DNA of 17,570 bases, from NCBI GenBank assembly GCA_002812745.2, contig NCSJ02000556.1, positions 1-17,570 on the forward strand, given 5' to 3'. Origin of the DNA: Scytalidium lignicola (lineage: Eukaryota; Ascomycota; Leotiomycetes). Shown here in pieces: positions 17,020 to 17,570 of the stretch (within the stretch, counting starts at the first letter, position 1; the number at the start of each line of letters is the position of its first letter). The notes below the pieces were generated by a model. That model was not told where the DNA came from and ran no database searches. It worked only from the letters and a program-made list of their open reading frames with translations. A program made the translations under genes and the position numbers.

Positions 17020-17570
17020 TTTTGAACATCATATATTTTAATAAATCAGGATTTGGAAACAGATATACTAGTAAATAACAATAACAAACAACAACCTGAA
17101 GAAGGTTCTGAGGAAAACTCTAAAGAAGAATTTAAAAANGGAATTTGAAGAAGAATCTGAAGAAAGTTCAAAAGATAATTCTAAAGAAGACTAAGGTAAA
17201 AACTAAATTATCAAAGAAATTAACATCCAAGAAAAAGTATTAAAAGAAGTTATTATACTATTAAAGTAACTTACTAGATTAACAAAAGGATTAATTGTTA
17301 AAGAATTGTTAAAAGTTACAAGAAAAAAGCTAACACCTTTATTACTTAAATCCAACTTAAAACTAGTCTTAGTATCAAGAACTCTAAGTCCAGACTTTAA
17401 TCTAGACTTTAAACTAAAGAACAACATTGAACAAATCCTAATAATAACCCTTAAAAAANGTCAAGATCATCAGATTAGACTTGTTTTATAANGGATAAAA
17501 AGAAGTTAAAAGTATATCTTGTTTAAACAAAGATTTATTTAATATTAAATAACTAATTATTGCCTGAAAA
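17020..17570 (+). pseudogene. Gypsy element 2 Gag N-terminus, runs off the window
   Basis: A leader with TTTTGAACAT and AAATCAGGATTTGG is shared with 4826-4865. It is followed by a frame with Gln/Asn-rich and then Glu/Ser-rich residues (about 17085-17195). The longest open piece in the true frame is 17306-17491, parallel to 5110-5280 in element 1. Ns at 17139, 17459 and 17492 coincide with frame changes, so part of the damage may be sequence error rather than mutation. Several TAA codons remain, and RIP is evident. The rest of the element lies beyond the window. Confidence 0.8.

Noticed and set aside
17203..17427. 74-residue minus-strand open frame
   Set aside because: Antisense of the second Gag copy.

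Overview
The window looks like an AT-rich, repeat-filled compartment of a filamentous ascomycete (Pezizomycotina) genome. Three things point there. Decayed Ty3/gypsy and Ty1/copia retrotransposons carry dense C-to-T and G-to-A changes of the kind left by repeat-induced point mutation (RIP). The one intact gene has a short fungal intron with a CTRAY branch site. Its product is a Zn2Cys6 regulator, a fungus-specific class. The species cannot be named from the sequence.

Layout. 1-2204 (minus strand): RIP-ruined Gag C-terminus, protease and start of reverse transcriptase of a gypsy element. 2205-2547 and 5644-5986: two 343-bp LTRs in opposite orientation, identical by eye and not RIPed. 2855-3213: an older RIPed LTR of the same family. 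About 3418-3900: a decayed CxxC/coiled-coil protein gene. 4471-5643: 5' LTR plus Gag N-terminus of a gypsy element. 5987-6250: probable LTR and pol end of another copia-like family. 6361-6704: three copies of a short AT-rich palindromic repeat. 6731-8990: an island of ordinary base composition with an intact 435-residue AflR-like Zn2Cys6 transcription factor (7167-8544, one intron) and, divergent from it across a 301-bp intergenic region, the apparent 5' end of a lost gene. 8991-10805: AT-rich debris. 10806-16661: a rearranged copia element (5' LTR, Gag, protease, integrase on plus; RT end, RNase H and part of an LTR on minus; then another plus LTR). 16662-17570: a second gypsy 5' LTR and Gag start, inserted into that last copia LTR.

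The most informative structural result is that the two gypsy fragments at the left belong together. If the interval between the two identical inverted LTRs is flipped, the Gag half ending at 5643 joins the Gag half starting at 2204 in frame, sharing one 5-bp ATTAG target duplication. An LTR inserted into gag, and the interval later inverted, probably by recombination with a second inverted LTR. A similar flip between inverted copia LTRs would bring its pol pieces back into one direction.

No defence system, CRISPR array, rRNA, tRNA or clearly new system is visible. The only gene likely to work is the regulator. Its type usually controls a nearby secondary-metabolite cluster, but no biosynthetic gene is present in this window. 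Everything else is explained as transposon decay, with several small unexplained repeats listed separately.
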